This document shows, in pieces, positions 34,346-46,241 of a stretch of 64,000 nucleotides of DNA. This DNA comes from Agromyces soli (lineage in GTDB: Bacteria; Actinomycetota; Actinomycetes; Actinomycetales; Microbacteriaceae): NCBI RefSeq assembly GCF_022811605.1, contig NZ_CP094533.1, positions 1 through 64,000 on the forward strand, given 5' to 3'. The first letter of the stretch is position 1; the number at the start of each line of letters is the position of its first letter. The position numbers were made by a program, and so were the translations under genes. Below the pieces are notes generated by a model that saw only the letters and a list, made by a program, of their open reading frames with translations, was not told the DNA's origin and searched no databases.

Positions 34346-35158
34346 TCAGGTGAGCCGGATCTGCCGGTTCACGTCCTTGTACAGCAGGTAGCGGAACGGC
34401 CCGGGGCCGCCCGCGTAGCAGGCCTGCGGGCAGAACGCCCGCAGCCACATGAAGTCGCCGGCCTCGACCTCGACCCAGTCGTCGTTCAGCCGGTACACCG
34501 CCTTGCCCTCGAGCACGAAGAGGCCGTGCTCCATCACGTGCGTCTCGGCGAAGGGGATGACGCCGCCCGGCTGGAAGGTCACGATGTTCACGTGCATGTC
34601 GTGCGCGAGGTCGTCGGGGTCGACGAAGCGGGTGGTGGCCCAGGCCCCGTCGGTGTCCGGCATCGGGCGCGGCGCGACATCCTGATCCCGCGTGACGAAG
34701 GAGGCGGGCGCGGCGATGCCGTCGGCCGGCTCGTACGCCTTGCGGATCCAGTGGAACGAGGCGGGCTCGCCGCCCTCGTTCGCGATCGACCACTCGGCGC
34801 CCGCGGCGAGATAGGCGTAGCCGCCCGCGCCGAGCACGTGCCGTTCGCCGGCGAGGGTCAGCGCGAGCTCGCCCGCGGTGACGAAGACGACGCCCTCGAC
34901 GCCGGCCTCCGGTTCGGGGCGCTCCGCGCCGCCGCCGGGCGCGATCTCGACGATCAGCTGGGCGAAGGTCGTCGCGAAGCCCGCGATGGGCCGCGCGATG
35001 ATCCAGGAGCGGGTGCCCGTGAAGCCCGGCAGATTGCTCGTGACGATGTCGCGCAGCACGTCCTTCGGGATGACGGTGTACGCCTCCTTCACGACCGCGC
35101 GGTCGGTGAGCAGCTCGGACTGGGCGGGCAGGCCGCCCTTCGGCGTGTAGTAGCTCAT
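34346..35158 (-). CDS. allE: (S)-Ureidoglycine aminohydrolase (bicupin, copy 2)
   Basis: A 270-aa bicupin close to E. coli AllE/YlbA. Seen: LTDRAVVKEAYTVIPKDV at the N-terminus, ETHVMEHGLFVLEGKAVYRLND with metal ligands in the second cupin, FCPQACYAGG, and the C-terminal YKDVNRQI. It converts S-ureidoglycine to S-ureidoglycolate and ammonia. It is the third gene of an operon with malate synthase and a citE-like aldolase and overlaps the aldolase stop by 4 bp. This copy is the better candidate for the canonical reaction than copy 1. Confidence 0.93.
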   Translation of the reverse strand: MSYYTPKGGLPAQSELLTDRAVVKEAYTVIPKDVLRDIVTSNLPGFTGTRSWIIARPIAGFATTFAQLIVEIAPGGGAERPEPEAGVEGVVFVTAGELALTLAGERHVLGAGGYAYLAAGAEWSIANEGGEPASFHWIRKAYEPADGIAAPASFVTRDQDVAPRPMPDTDGAWATTRFVDPDDLAHDMHVNIVTFQPGGVIPFAETHVMEHGLFVLEGKAVYRLNDDWVEVEAGDFMWLRAFCPQACYAGGPGPFRYLLYKDVNRQIRLT

Positions 35159-36474
35159 GCGGGTGCTCCGGGGGTCGACGTGGTGGCGGGGACGGATGCC
35201 GCGGCGAGCCGCGGGTGGGCGAGCGCGACGAGTGCCGCCCGCTCCACGCCGGCGTCGGCGGCGACCTCCGCGGCGGAGACGGCGCCGCACTCGACGCCGC
35301 GCAGCACGAAGTCGGCGAGCGCGCGCGCCGTGGCGGGCTCGTCGAGCACGGCGCCGGGGGTCTGCTCGAGGTAGGCGCGGAGCCGCGCGGCCGCGGCCGG
35401 GTAGCCCTCCCGGAAGAAGGCGTAGCTCGCGAGGTAGCGGGTCGGCAGCTGGTGCGGGTGCAGGTCCCAGCCCTGGTAGTAGCCGCGCTCGAGCGAGCGC
35501 CGCACGAGCCGCGCGTGCAGCGCCCACGCCTCGGCGGTGCGCTCGCCGAGCGGCAGCACGTTCGTGGAGCCGTCGGAGAGCCGGATGCCGGTGCCTGCGA
35601 CGGCGAGCTGCATGACGCCCTTGGCGAGGTCGGCGGCGGGGTGCTCCATCGACTGGTACCCGGCCGCGATCTGCAGCGAGGCGCTGTAGTCGTAGGTGCC
35701 GTAGTGCAGCCCGGTGATGCGGCCGGGCGCGGCGTGCGGCAGCTGCGCGACCGGGGAGCGGCCGTCGGCGCCGAGCACGAGCTGCGGGGTCTCGACCTGC
35801 ACCTCGAAGCGGATCCGCCCCTCGGCGAGGCCGTGCACCCGCTCGAGTTCGGCGGCGAGCGCCGCCATCGTCTCGACCTGCGCGACGGTGGTGACCTTCG
35901 GCAGGGTGAGCACGAGGCCGTCGGGCAGCCCGCCGCCCTCGACGAGGGCGGTCACGAAGAGGTCGAGCGTGCGGATGCCCCGCGCCCGCGTCGGCCGCTC
36001 GAAGCACTTGAAGCGGATGCCGACGAAGGGCGGCGCGGTGCCGGCGCCGACGGCGTCGAGCACCCGGCGGGCGGCGAGCACCGCGTCGGCGTCCTCGGCC
36101 TCGTCGCCGCGATCGCCGTAGCCGTCCTCGAAGTCGAGTCGCAGGTCCTCGATCGGCTCGCGCTCGAGCTTCCGGGCGACGCGGGGCGCGAGCTCCGCGG
36201 CGAGCGCGGCGTCGAGCCCGGCGACGACGGCGACGGCTTCGAGGCCCCCGGCGTCCTCGGCGGCGCCCAGGGCGGCGGCGCCCCACTCCGCCGGGAGCTC
36301 GGGCGTGAAGCGGTCGGCCGGCACGTAGACGGTGTGCACGGGCTGCCGGGAGCCGTCGTCGCCCGGGTAGGCACGGTCGAGCAGTTCGTCGGTGGCGGCG
36401 AGGCGGCGCTCGGCGTCGGCGAGTGCGGCGGCGCCGAGGGCGGCCGTGGGGGCGGTGGCGGAGCCCTGACCCAT
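35155..36474 (-). CDS. HpcH/CitE-like aldolase (DUF6986 family)
   Basis: A 439-aa protein with a TIM-barrel aldolase/citrate-lyase-beta fold: LRLDFEDGYGDRGDEAEDADA (metal-binding acidic motif), GIRFKCFE, LPKVTTVAQVETM, FEVQVETPQLVLG and GLHYGTYDYSASLQI. Such proteins are found beside malate synthase and allantoin genes in actinobacteria, but the reaction is not established here; a retro-aldol or lyase step yielding glyoxylate is plausible. Its ATG shares a base with the aceB stop (TGATG), so the two are translationally coupled. Confidence 0.8.
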   Translation of the reverse strand: MGQGSATAPTAALGAAALADAERRLAATDELLDRAYPGDDGSRQPVHTVYVPADRFTPELPAEWGAAALGAAEDAGGLEAVAVVAGLDAALAAELAPRVARKLEREPIEDLRLDFEDGYGDRGDEAEDADAVLAARRVLDAVGAGTAPPFVGIRFKCFERPTRARGIRTLDLFVTALVEGGGLPDGLVLTLPKVTTVAQVETMAALAAELERVHGLAEGRIRFEVQVETPQLVLGADGRSPVAQLPHAAPGRITGLHYGTYDYSASLQIAAGYQSMEHPAADLAKGVMQLAVAGTGIRLSDGSTNVLPLGERTAEAWALHARLVRRSLERGYYQGWDLHPHQLPTRYLASYAFFREGYPAAAARLRAYLEQTPGAVLDEPATARALADFVLRGVECGAVSAAEVAADAGVERAALVALAHPRLAAASVPATTSTPGAPA

Positions 36475-38075
36475 CAGCCCTCCAGGAGTTCGTAGGCGGG
36501 CAGGGTGAGGAAGTCGACGAAGCCGTCGTCGAGGCAGAGCTCCTCGACGAGGCGGGCTGCGGGCTCGTAGAACCGGGCGAAGCGCTCGGCGTCCACCTGC
36601 CCGCGGAGCGCCGCGACCTCCTCGGCGAGCACGGTGCGGACGAGCTCGGGCGTGACCGAGCGTCCGGTGTCGGCGAGCTCGACGCCGTTGCGCAGCTGCT
36701 GCCAGACCTGGGAGCGGGAGATCTCGGCGGTCGCGGCATCCTCCATCAGGTTGTGCAGCGCGACCGCGCCGTCGCCCGAGAGCCAGACCGCCGTGTACGC
36801 GACGGCGACCGAGAGGTTCAGCCGCAGCCCGGCCTCGGTGACCCGGCCGGGGGCGGATGCCGCGTCGAGCAGCTGCTCGGCCGTGACCGCGACCTCGGGG
36901 CGCTGGCGGTCGAGCTGATTCGGCCGGCTGCCGAGCACGCCGTCGAAGACCTCGCGGCAGACCGGGACGAGGTCGGGGTGGGCGACCCAGGAGCCGTCGA
37001 AGCCGTCCTCGGCCTCGCGGGTCTTGTCGGCGCGGACCTTCTCGAAGGCGGCGCGGGTGACCTCGAGGTCGTTGCGATTCGGCACGAAGGCCGCCATGCC
37101 GCCCATGGCGAAGGCGCCGCGGCGGTGGCAGGTCTGCACGAGCAGCTCGGTGTAGGCGCGCATGAACGGCGCGGTCATCGAGACGTCGGCGCGGTCGGGC
37201 AGCACGAAGTCGGGGCCGGCGTCGCGGAACACCTTGATGAAGCTGAACAGGTAGTCCCAGCGGCCGGCGTTCAGTCCGGAGGCGTGCTCGCGGAGCTCGT
37301 ACAGGATCTCGTCCATCTCGAACGCGGCTGGGAGCGTCTCGATGAGCACGGTCGCGCGCACGGTGCCGCGCGGCAGGCCGAGCTGCTCCTGGGCGAAGAC
37401 GAAGACGTCGTTCCAGAGCCGGGCCTCGAGGTGGGACTCGAGCTTCGGCAGGTAGTAGTACGGGCCGTGGCCGTTCTCGATCAGCGGCTTCGCGGTGTGG
37501 AAGACGTGCAGCCCGAAGTCGACGAGCGAGCCGCTCGCCCGCTCGCCGTCGATCAGCACGTGCCGCTCGGAGAGGTGCCAGCCGCGCGGGCGGGTGACGA
37601 CGGTCGGCCGTTCGATGTCGCTGCGGAGGGCGTACTGCTTGCCCTGCGGCGAGGTGTACGCGAGCGTGCCGCGGGCGGCATCGAGGAGGTTGCGCACGCC
37701 GGCGACGACGTTGTGCCAGGTGGGGCTCGCGGCGTCCTCGAGGTCGGCGAGCCAGACCTTGGCGCCGGAGTTCAGCGCGTTGATCGCCATCTTCGGCGGG
37801 GCGGCGGGTCCCGTGATCTCCACGCGGCGGTCGAGGAGAGCGGGCGGAGCGGGGGCGACGCGCCACTCGGACTCGCGCACCTCGCGGGTCTCGGGAAGGA
37901 AGTCGAGCCGCCCGTCCGCCGCCGCCCGCTCGCGCCGTTCGCCGCGCGCCGCGAGCAGCTCCAGCCGGCGTGCCGCGAAGCGGTGGTGCAGCGCCTCGAC
38001 GAAGGCGAGGGCCTCGGCCGAGAGGATCTCGTCGCCCCCCTCGACGTCGGTGGGGGTGGTGATCTCGATGGTCAT
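36474..38075 (-). CDS. aceB: Malate synthase A
   Basis: A 533-aa enzyme that joins glyoxylate and acetyl-CoA to malate. Diagnostic stretches: NALNSGAKVWLADLEDA, TRPRGWHLSERHVLIDG with the catalytic Arg, IETLPAAFEMDEILYELREHASGLNAGRWDYLFS with metal-binding Glu and Asp, and MGGMAAFVPNR. Length matches the A isoform. Here it disposes of glyoxylate from purine breakdown without isocitrate lyase nearby. First gene of the aceB-aldolase-allE operon, divergent from the IclR regulator. Confidence 0.96.
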   Translation of the reverse strand: MTIEITTPTDVEGGDEILSAEALAFVEALHHRFAARRLELLAARGERRERAAADGRLDFLPETREVRESEWRVAPAPPALLDRRVEITGPAAPPKMAINALNSGAKVWLADLEDAASPTWHNVVAGVRNLLDAARGTLAYTSPQGKQYALRSDIERPTVVTRPRGWHLSERHVLIDGERASGSLVDFGLHVFHTAKPLIENGHGPYYYLPKLESHLEARLWNDVFVFAQEQLGLPRGTVRATVLIETLPAAFEMDEILYELREHASGLNAGRWDYLFSFIKVFRDAGPDFVLPDRADVSMTAPFMRAYTELLVQTCHRRGAFAMGGMAAFVPNRNDLEVTRAAFEKVRADKTREAEDGFDGSWVAHPDLVPVCREVFDGVLGSRPNQLDRQRPEVAVTAEQLLDAASAPGRVTEAGLRLNLSVAVAYTAVWLSGDGAVALHNLMEDAATAEISRSQVWQQLRNGVELADTGRSVTPELVRTVLAEEVAALRGQVDAERFARFYEPAARLVEELCLDDGFVDFLTLPAYELLEG

Positions 38076-38143
38076 GCGGCTGCTGCTCCTTCGCGGCTCG
38101 ACGCGGTCCGCTCATCATCGCGTATGCACCGAGCGTCCCAAAA

Positions 38144-38182
38144 GTTTTCGCATTATGGATGTTAATGTTTGCTTTACGGAAA
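38144..38182. promoter_or_regulatory. Regulator half-sites between aceB and iclR
   Basis: GTTTTCGCA (38144-38152; TGCGAAAAC on the other strand) and TACGGAAA (38175-38182) lie in an A/T-rich island 70-107 bp upstream of aceB. They match words before uraD, hyi, xdhA and the HTH-Mop gene, suggesting autoregulation and control of aceB. Confidence 0.55.
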
Positions 38183-38324
38183 CACAAGCCTCCGGCATCA
38201 CCCACGACGCCGCGGGCCGCTCATGGCGCCCCACCCCGGCGGGGCCGTGCGGTATCTTGTGTCCACCCACGTTTTCCGCGATGCGGATACTCGCCACCGA
38301 GATGCAGAACCGAGGAGCCCCGGC

Positions 38325-39074
38325 ATGGCCGAAGCTGAAGGCGTCAAGTCCGTCGCACGGGTCTTCGACCTGCTCGAGCTCATCGCCGACGCGGGCGGCG
38401 ACGTCACGCTGAGCGAGCTGTCGACGATGGCCGAGCTGCCGCTGCCGACCATCCACCGGCTGCTGCGCACCCTCGTCTCGCTCGGCTACGCCCGCCAGCT
38501 CGCGAACCGGCGCTACGCGCTCGGCCCGCGCCTCGTGCGCCTCGGCGAGGTCGCGAACCGGCAGTTCGGCCAGCTCGCCCGACCGCAGCTGAAGGGGCTC
38601 GTCGAGCGCCTCGGTGAGACCGCGAACCTCGCCACCCTCGACGGCGACCGCGTCATCTACGTCTCCCAGGCCCCCTCGCCGCACGCCATGCGCATGTTCA
38701 CCGAGGTCGGCCGCCGCTCGTACCTGCACTCCACCGGGGTCGGCAAGGCCATCCTCGCCGAGCTCGACGACGAGCAGGTGCGCGAGATCGTCGGCCGAAC
38801 GGGCCTGCCCGCCGAGACCGAGCACTCCATCACCACCCTCGAGGCGCTGCTCGCCGACCTCGCCGAGATCCGCGCGCGCGGGTACTCGATCGACGACGGC
38901 GAGCAGGAGATCGGCGTGCGCTGCTACGCCATGGCCGTGCCCGGCGCCCCCGTGCCGACGGCCGTCTCGGTCTCCGGACCGATCGCCCGCGTCGACGAGG
39001 ACTTCGCCGCCCGGGCCATCCCCGTGCTCCGCGAGGCGGTGCGCGAGATCGGCGCGCTCGCCGCCGCGGCCTGA
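38325..39074 (+). CDS. IclR-family regulator (AllR-like)
   Basis: A 249-aa regulator. N-terminal winged helix VKSVARVFDLLELIADAGGDVTLSELSTMAELPLPTIHRLLRTL, then a C-terminal effector domain with YLHSTGVGKAILAEL, GYSIDDGEQEIGVRCYAMAV and AVSVSGP. AllR of E. coli, in the same family, represses allantoin and glyoxylate genes and is released by glyoxylate. Location between malate synthase and xanthine dehydrogenase supports that role (inference). GAGGAG precedes the ATG. Confidence 0.92.
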   Translation: MAEAEGVKSVARVFDLLELIADAGGDVTLSELSTMAELPLPTIHRLLRTLVSLGYARQLANRRYALGPRLVRLGEVANRQFGQLARPQLKGLVERLGETANLATLDGDRVIYVSQAPSPHAMRMFTEVGRRSYLHSTGVGKAILAELDDEQVREIVGRTGLPAETEHSITTLEALLADLAEIRARGYSIDDGEQEIGVRCYAMAVPGAPVPTAVSVSGPIARVDEDFAARAIPVLREAVREIGALAAAA

Positions 39075-39180
39075 GCCCGCGCACCCGCCGTTCGCTCCTC
39101 ACCTGCGGCTCCGCCTTCGCTGGAGCCGGCCGCTGGCGACCCCTCGGACACTGCCACTGCCGGATCGCGCGCGAGTCGCG

Positions 39181-39217
39181 TAGTATCCATATCCATTCTG
39201 CGAAAGCCGGATTCCGG
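39181..39217 (+). promoter_or_regulatory. Promoter/operator region before xdhA
   Basis: A TAGTAT -10-like hexamer (39181-39186) overlaps the direct repeat ATCCATATCCAT; TGCGAAAGC (39199-39207) and the dyad CCGGA-T-TCCGG (39207-39217) follow. The second TANNNT, TACCCT at 39247-39252, is another possible -10. The remaining gap to xdhA holds no convincing gene. Confidence 0.45.
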
Positions 39218-39351
39218 ATCGTAAGAACTGCCGGTTCGGCGGGCGGTACCCTGGAGGTGTCCGCCCCCGGGCGGGCGCGGTGCGAGGTGGGGCCACCGGG
39301 GCCCCGGTGCCGCAGGCGTCGACGCAGACGCCGGACCCGAGGAGTTTCGAC

Positions 39352-40889
39352 ATGGAACACCACGCCGTGACCGTCAACGGGCGCTCCCGCCCGCTCGACG
39401 GCGTCCCCACCCACGCGACCGCCCTCGACTGGCTGCGCGACACCGGCCTCACCGGCAGCAAGGAGGGCTGCGCCGAAGGCGAGTGCGGCGCCTGCGCGAT
39501 GCTGCTCGCGACGCCCGCCGACGACGGCGGCACCGCCTGGACCGCCGTGAACGCCTGCCTGGTGCCCGTGCACGCACTCTCGGGCCAGGAGCTCGTGACC
39601 GCCGAGGGCCTCGGCTCCCCCGAGGCCCTGCACCCCGTGCAGGAGAAGCTCGCCGAAGCCGGCGGCTCCCAGTGCGGCTACTGCACCCCGGGCTTCGCCT
39701 GCAGCATGGCCGGCGAGTTCTATCGCGCCGACCGTGTCGCGCAGGATGCCTCGGCCGAGCCCTGCCCGGTGCACGACGACGCCCCGAGCGCCGCCGCCCC
39801 CGACGACCCCGAGAGCGCCGCCGACGCCGAGCACGGCCCGAACGGCTTCGATCTGCACTCGCTGAGCGGCAACCTCTGCCGCTGCACCGGGTACCGGCCC
39901 ATCCGCGATGCCGCGTACACGCTCGGCTTCCCCGAGGCCGGCGACCCGCTCGCCGAGCGCCGCGAGCGGCCCGCGCCCGTGGCCGTCCCCACCGACTACG
40001 CCCACGAGGGCGACCGCTTCGTCCGTCCCGCCTCGCTCGCCGAGACGCTGGCGATCCTCCGCGACGAGCCCGACGCCCTGCTCGTGGCCGGCTCGACCGA
40101 CTGGGGCGTCGAGGTGAACCTCCGCGGCCGCCGCGCGCCGCTCGTCGTCGCCATCGAGCAGCTCGAGGAGCTGCGCACGCTGTACCTCGGCGAGGACGTC
40201 GTCGAGATCGGCGCGGCGCTGCCGCTCTCGGACGTCGAGCGCCGCCTCGACGGCCGGGTGCCGCTGCTCGCGCAGCTCTTCCCGCAGTTCGCCTCCCGGC
40301 TGATCCGCAACCGCGGCACCATCGGCGGCAACCTCGGCACCGGCTCGCCCATCGGCGACACCCCGCCCGCCCTCCTCGCGCTCGGCGCCCGCGTCGTGCT
40401 GGCGAAGGCGGACGAGACGGGCGCGGTCCTCGAGCGCGAGGTCGAGCTCGCCGAGTACTTCACCGGCTACCGGCAGACGGTGCGCGAGACGGGCGAGCTC
40501 ATCCGGGCCATCCGCATCCCGCTGCCCCTCGCCGGGCTCACCGCGTTCCACAAGATCGCCAAGCGCCGCTTCGACGACATCTCGAGCGTCGCCGTCGCGT
40601 TCGCGCTCGACGTCGACGACGCGGGCGTCGTCACGGCCGCCCGCATCGGCCTCGGCGGCGTCGCCGCCACCCCGCTCCGCGCCTACGAGGCCGAGCAGGC
40701 CCTCGTCGGCAAGCCCTGGGACCTCAGCACGGTGCGCGCCGCCTCCGCGGTGCTCCGCGAGACGGGCACCCCCATGAGCGACCACCGGGCGAGCGCCGAC
40801 TACCGCAGCGCCATGCTGGGCACCGCCCTCCTGAAGCTGTACGCCACCTCCCGCGGCTCCAGTCGCGGCATCCGGACGGAGGTCCCGGC

Positions 40890-40893
<4 letters not shown>
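39352..40893 (+). CDS. xdhA: Xanthine dehydrogenase small subunit (2Fe-2S/FAD)
   Basis: A 513-aa subunit. Residues ~1-180: CAEGECGACAML (first 2Fe-2S), QCGYCTPGF and LCRCTGYRPI (second cluster). Residues ~210-500: the FAD domain with VAGSTDWGVEVN and IRNRGTIGGNLGTGSPIGDTPP. The two Cys pairs of the second cluster are separated by an Ala/Asp/Glu-rich insertion of about 25 extra residues, longer than usual. It carries electrons from the molybdenum subunit to NAD. GAGGAG precedes the start; the next gene starts in its stop codon. Confidence 0.95.
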
Positions 40894-43277
<2,384 letters not shown>

Positions 43278-43286
43278 CGGACCCGG

Positions 43287-44153
43287 ATGGACTGGCTGGA
43301 CGCGCTGCAGCGGCTCCGCGAGGCGCGGACGCCCGCGGTCATCGTCACCATGGCGATGGTCCGCGGGCACGCGCCCCGCAACGGCGGCGCGAAGATGGTC
43401 GTCTCCGCCGACGGGCTCTTCGGCACCGTCGGCGGCGGCAACCTCGAGGCGACCGCCGTCCGGCGCGCCCGGGAGCTCCTCGCCGCGGGCGTGGCCGAGC
43501 CCGAGCTGCTCACGCTCACCCTGAGCGACAAGGCGAACGCCGAGTACGGCGTGCAGTGCTGCGGAGGAGAGGTCACGATGCTCTTGGAACCCGTGCGCAC
43601 GGTGCCGGCGGTCGCCGTCTTCGGCATCGGCCACGTCGGCCTCGAGCTCGCCCGGGTGCTGGCGAGGCATCCGCTCGAGCTCCACCTCGTGGACTCCCGT
43701 CCCGAGATGCTCGCCGCCGACCGGCTCGGCGAGCCCGGCCGCACCGGTCCGCTCGGCGACGCCGTCGCCGAGGTGCGGGTGCACCACGCGCCCGTGCCCG
43801 AGGCCGCGCTCGCCGAGCTGCCGCCCGGCGCGCACGTGCTCGTGATGACCCACGACCATGTCGAGGACCTCGCGATCGTCGAGACCGCGCTGCGCACCCC
43901 CGGGCTCGGCTCGATCGGCCTCATCGGCTCGCGCTCCAAGTGGGCGCGGTTCCGTGGCAAGCTCCACGAACTCGGTCACGACGACGAGGCCCTCGCGCGC
44001 GTGACCACGCCGATCGGCATCGACGGGATCGGCTCGAAGCTGCCCGCCGCGATCGCCGTGAGCGTCGCCGCGCGGGTGCTGCAGCTCATCGAGGCCGCGG
44101 AGGGCACGGCCGACGAGGCGGAGGCCGACGAAGTAGAGGCGGACGCGGGGTGA
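43287..44153 (+). CDS. xdhC: Xanthine dehydrogenase accessory protein XdhC
   Basis: A 288-aa cofactor-binding chaperone that sulfurates and inserts Moco into xanthine dehydrogenase. Seen: HAPRNGGAKMVV, GTVGGGNLE, YGVQCCGGEV with the Cys pair, VFGIGHVGLELARVL Rossmann motif, THDHVEDLAIVE and GLIGSRSKWARF. An acidic Ala/Glu/Asp tail ends the protein. Nine bp after xdhB. Confidence 0.95.
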   Translation: MDWLDALQRLREARTPAVIVTMAMVRGHAPRNGGAKMVVSADGLFGTVGGGNLEATAVRRARELLAAGVAEPELLTLTLSDKANAEYGVQCCGGEVTMLLEPVRTVPAVAVFGIGHVGLELARVLARHPLELHLVDSRPEMLAADRLGEPGRTGPLGDAVAEVRVHHAPVPEAALAELPPGAHVLVMTHDHVEDLAIVETALRTPGLGSIGLIGSRSKWARFRGKLHELGHDDEALARVTTPIGIDGIGSKLPAAIAVSVAARVLQLIEAAEGTADEAEADEVEADAG

Positions 44154-44896
44154 GCGGCGTCCGCTCGGCCCTCGTCACGGGCGCGGGCAGCGGCATCGGC
44201 CGCGCCTGCGCCCGCGCGCTCCTCGACGCGGGCTGGAACGTGACGCTCGCCGGGCGCCGCCGGGCGCCGCTCGAGGAGACCGCCGCCGGCTTCGGCACGG
44301 CGCTCGTCGTGCCCGCCGACGTCACCGACGCGGATGACGTCGGGCGACTCTTCGCCCGGCACGACGAGCGCTTCGGCCGGCTCGACCTGCTGTTCAACAA
44401 CGCCGGCACGTTCGGCCCCAGCGCCGACGTCGGCGCGCTGGACGAGGCGGAGTGGGCGGCGACGCTCGCCCTGAACGTGACCGCGGCGGTGCGCTGCGCG
44501 GGCGCGGCGTTCCGCCGGATGGCGGCGCAGCATCCGCCCGGCGGCCGCATCGTGAACAACGGCTCCGTCTCGGCCCAGGTGCCCAGGCCCCGCTCGGCCG
44601 CGTACACGACGACGAAGCACGCGATCGCCGGGCTCTCGAAGTCGATCGAGCTCGACGGCCGGGCGCACGGCATCACCTGCACCGAGCTCGACCTCGGGAA
44701 CGCCCGCACCGAGCTCGTCGACGGCCTCGTCGGCGACGGCGCGCTGCAGGCCGACGGCCGACGCCTCGTCGAGCCGACGATGGCGGCGGACGACGTCGCT
44801 CGGCTCTTCCTCGCCCTCGCCGAGCTGCCGCTCTCGGTGAGCGTGCCGCAGCTCACGGCGACCGCGGCGGGCATGCCGTTCATCGGCCGCGGCTGA
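44150..44896 (+). CDS. Short-chain dehydrogenase/reductase
   Basis: A 248-aa SDR with TGAGSGIGRA cofactor motif, NNAGTFGP, catalytic Ser in NNGSVSAQVPRP and YTTTK (Tyr-x-x-x-Lys). The GTG start overlaps the xdhC stop by 4 bp. Substrate unknown; as last gene of the xdh operon it could reduce a carbonyl in ureide or glyoxylate metabolism (inference). Confidence 0.88.
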   Translation: MSGVRSALVTGAGSGIGRACARALLDAGWNVTLAGRRRAPLEETAAGFGTALVVPADVTDADDVGRLFARHDERFGRLDLLFNNAGTFGPSADVGALDEAEWAATLALNVTAAVRCAGAAFRRMAAQHPPGGRIVNNGSVSAQVPRPRSAAYTTTKHAIAGLSKSIELDGRAHGITCTELDLGNARTELVDGLVGDGALQADGRRLVEPTMAADDVARLFLALAELPLSVSVPQLTATAAGMPFIGRG

Positions 44897-44968
44897 GCGA
44901 ACGAGGTGGACGGAGCGCACGGGGCGGGCTGAGCGGGCCGGCATGGCCGGCGCCGAGGCATCCGCCCC

Positions 44969-46156
44969 TCAGCTCAGCCGGCGCCCCCGCATGATCGCGA
45001 GCGGGAGCGTCGCGAGCGACAGCGCCGCGGCGCAGAGGAACGCGACGGGGAACGAGAAGCCCGCCGCGATCGTGCCGACGAGCACGGCGCCGAAGCCGGT
45101 GCCCGCGTCGAAGCCGATGTTCCACACCATGCTCGCGAGCAGGGTGTCGCGCGGCCCGACGGCGGCGAAGGCCTCCCCCAGCGTGAGGTTCTGCAGTCCG
45201 CCGTAGCCGAGGCCGACCAGGGCCGCGCCGATGAGCAGGGCCCAGTCGGCGGGCGCCGAGGCATCCACGACGCCCCAGGCGGTGATCGCGAGGCCCGCGG
45301 CCGTCGCGATCACGAGCGGCCAGAGCAGCGGTCGGGCGCCGAAGCGGTCGGCCGGCCCGCCGATGAGCCAGCGCGAGAGCGCCGCGAGGCCGGTGAGCAG
45401 CAGCAGTGCGGCGGCCGCGAGCAGCTGGTCGCCGGCGAGCTGGGGCAGGAAGGTGATCAGCGCGCCGCCGGCGACGGTGACGGCGAGCAGCAGCGCGACC
45501 GGGCGGAACAGCACGGCCGCCGCGGCGAGCGGGCCGTGCGAGGCGTGCGCGTGCTCCGCCGGGTGCGGCGGCTTCGCGGCGAGGTGCTTGGCGAGGCGGA
45601 GCGCGGCGGGGATGCCGAGCACGGGCAGCGCCGCGACGACGAACACCGGGGCGTAGCCGAGGTGCTCGGCGACCCAGGGCGCGAGCGGCAGCAGCACGAG
45701 CTGGGGTCCCGCGATCGCGAGCCCCCAGGCGCCGATCGCCCGACCGCGGCGGGCCGGTTCGATGAGCTCGGGCACGGCGCTGCCGCCGGCGACCGTCAGT
45801 ACGGCGAAGCCGAGGCCGCGCACGGCCGACCAGGCGAGGATGACGGGGAGCTCCGCCGAGGCGAGCATCGCCGGGGCGGGGAGGCCGAGGAGCAGCAGCC
45901 CCACGACGAGCACGGGCGCCCAGCCGAAGCGGCGGAGGGCCGCCGGCACCATCGTCTGCCCGGCCACGGTCGCGAGCATCAGCACGCCCGTGACGAGCCC
46001 GGCGCCCGCGACGTCGGCGCCGCCGGACACCGCCCAGAGCGGCGCGACCGGCATCAGCACGGCGAAGCCGGAGAAGCCGAGGGCCGTCATCGTGATGAGT
46101 GCGGGCATCCCGGGCGCCCGCCATACCGATCCTGCGCCCGGTCCGTTCGTCGTCAA
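44969..46156 (-). CDS. MFS transporter (12 TM)
   Basis: A 395-aa major facilitator with 12 hydrophobic segments, PELIEPARRGRAIGAWGLAIAGP in the first half and ADRFGARPLLWPLV (motif A-like) in the second. Similar to sugar/drug efflux members of actinobacteria. A His-rich linker (HPAEHAHASH) sits between the halves. Convergent with the xdh operon; the 72-bp gap holds GGCCGGCATGGCCGGC, a weak stem. Confidence 0.85.
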   Translation of the reverse strand: MTTNGPGAGSVWRAPGMPALITMTALGFSGFAVLMPVAPLWAVSGGADVAGAGLVTGVLMLATVAGQTMVPAALRRFGWAPVLVVGLLLLGLPAPAMLASAELPVILAWSAVRGLGFAVLTVAGGSAVPELIEPARRGRAIGAWGLAIAGPQLVLLPLAPWVAEHLGYAPVFVVAALPVLGIPAALRLAKHLAAKPPHPAEHAHASHGPLAAAAVLFRPVALLLAVTVAGGALITFLPQLAGDQLLAAAALLLLTGLAALSRWLIGGPADRFGARPLLWPLVIATAAGLAITAWGVVDASAPADWALLIGAALVGLGYGGLQNLTLGEAFAAVGPRDTLLASMVWNIGFDAGTGFGAVLVGTIAAGFSFPVAFLCAAALSLATLPLAIMRGRRLS

Positions 46157-46241
46157 GTCCTCTTCACCGTTCCCTTCCGATCCATCCCACCACGGCCGCA
46201 GCCCGTGTGACGCCGCGGGCGCGCGCCGCGCTGGACGCGAC

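Noticed and set aside
44897..44968. Strong terminator between the SDR and MFS genes
   Set aside because: GCCGGC-ATG-GCCGGC is short and could arise by chance at this GC content; not listed as a feature.
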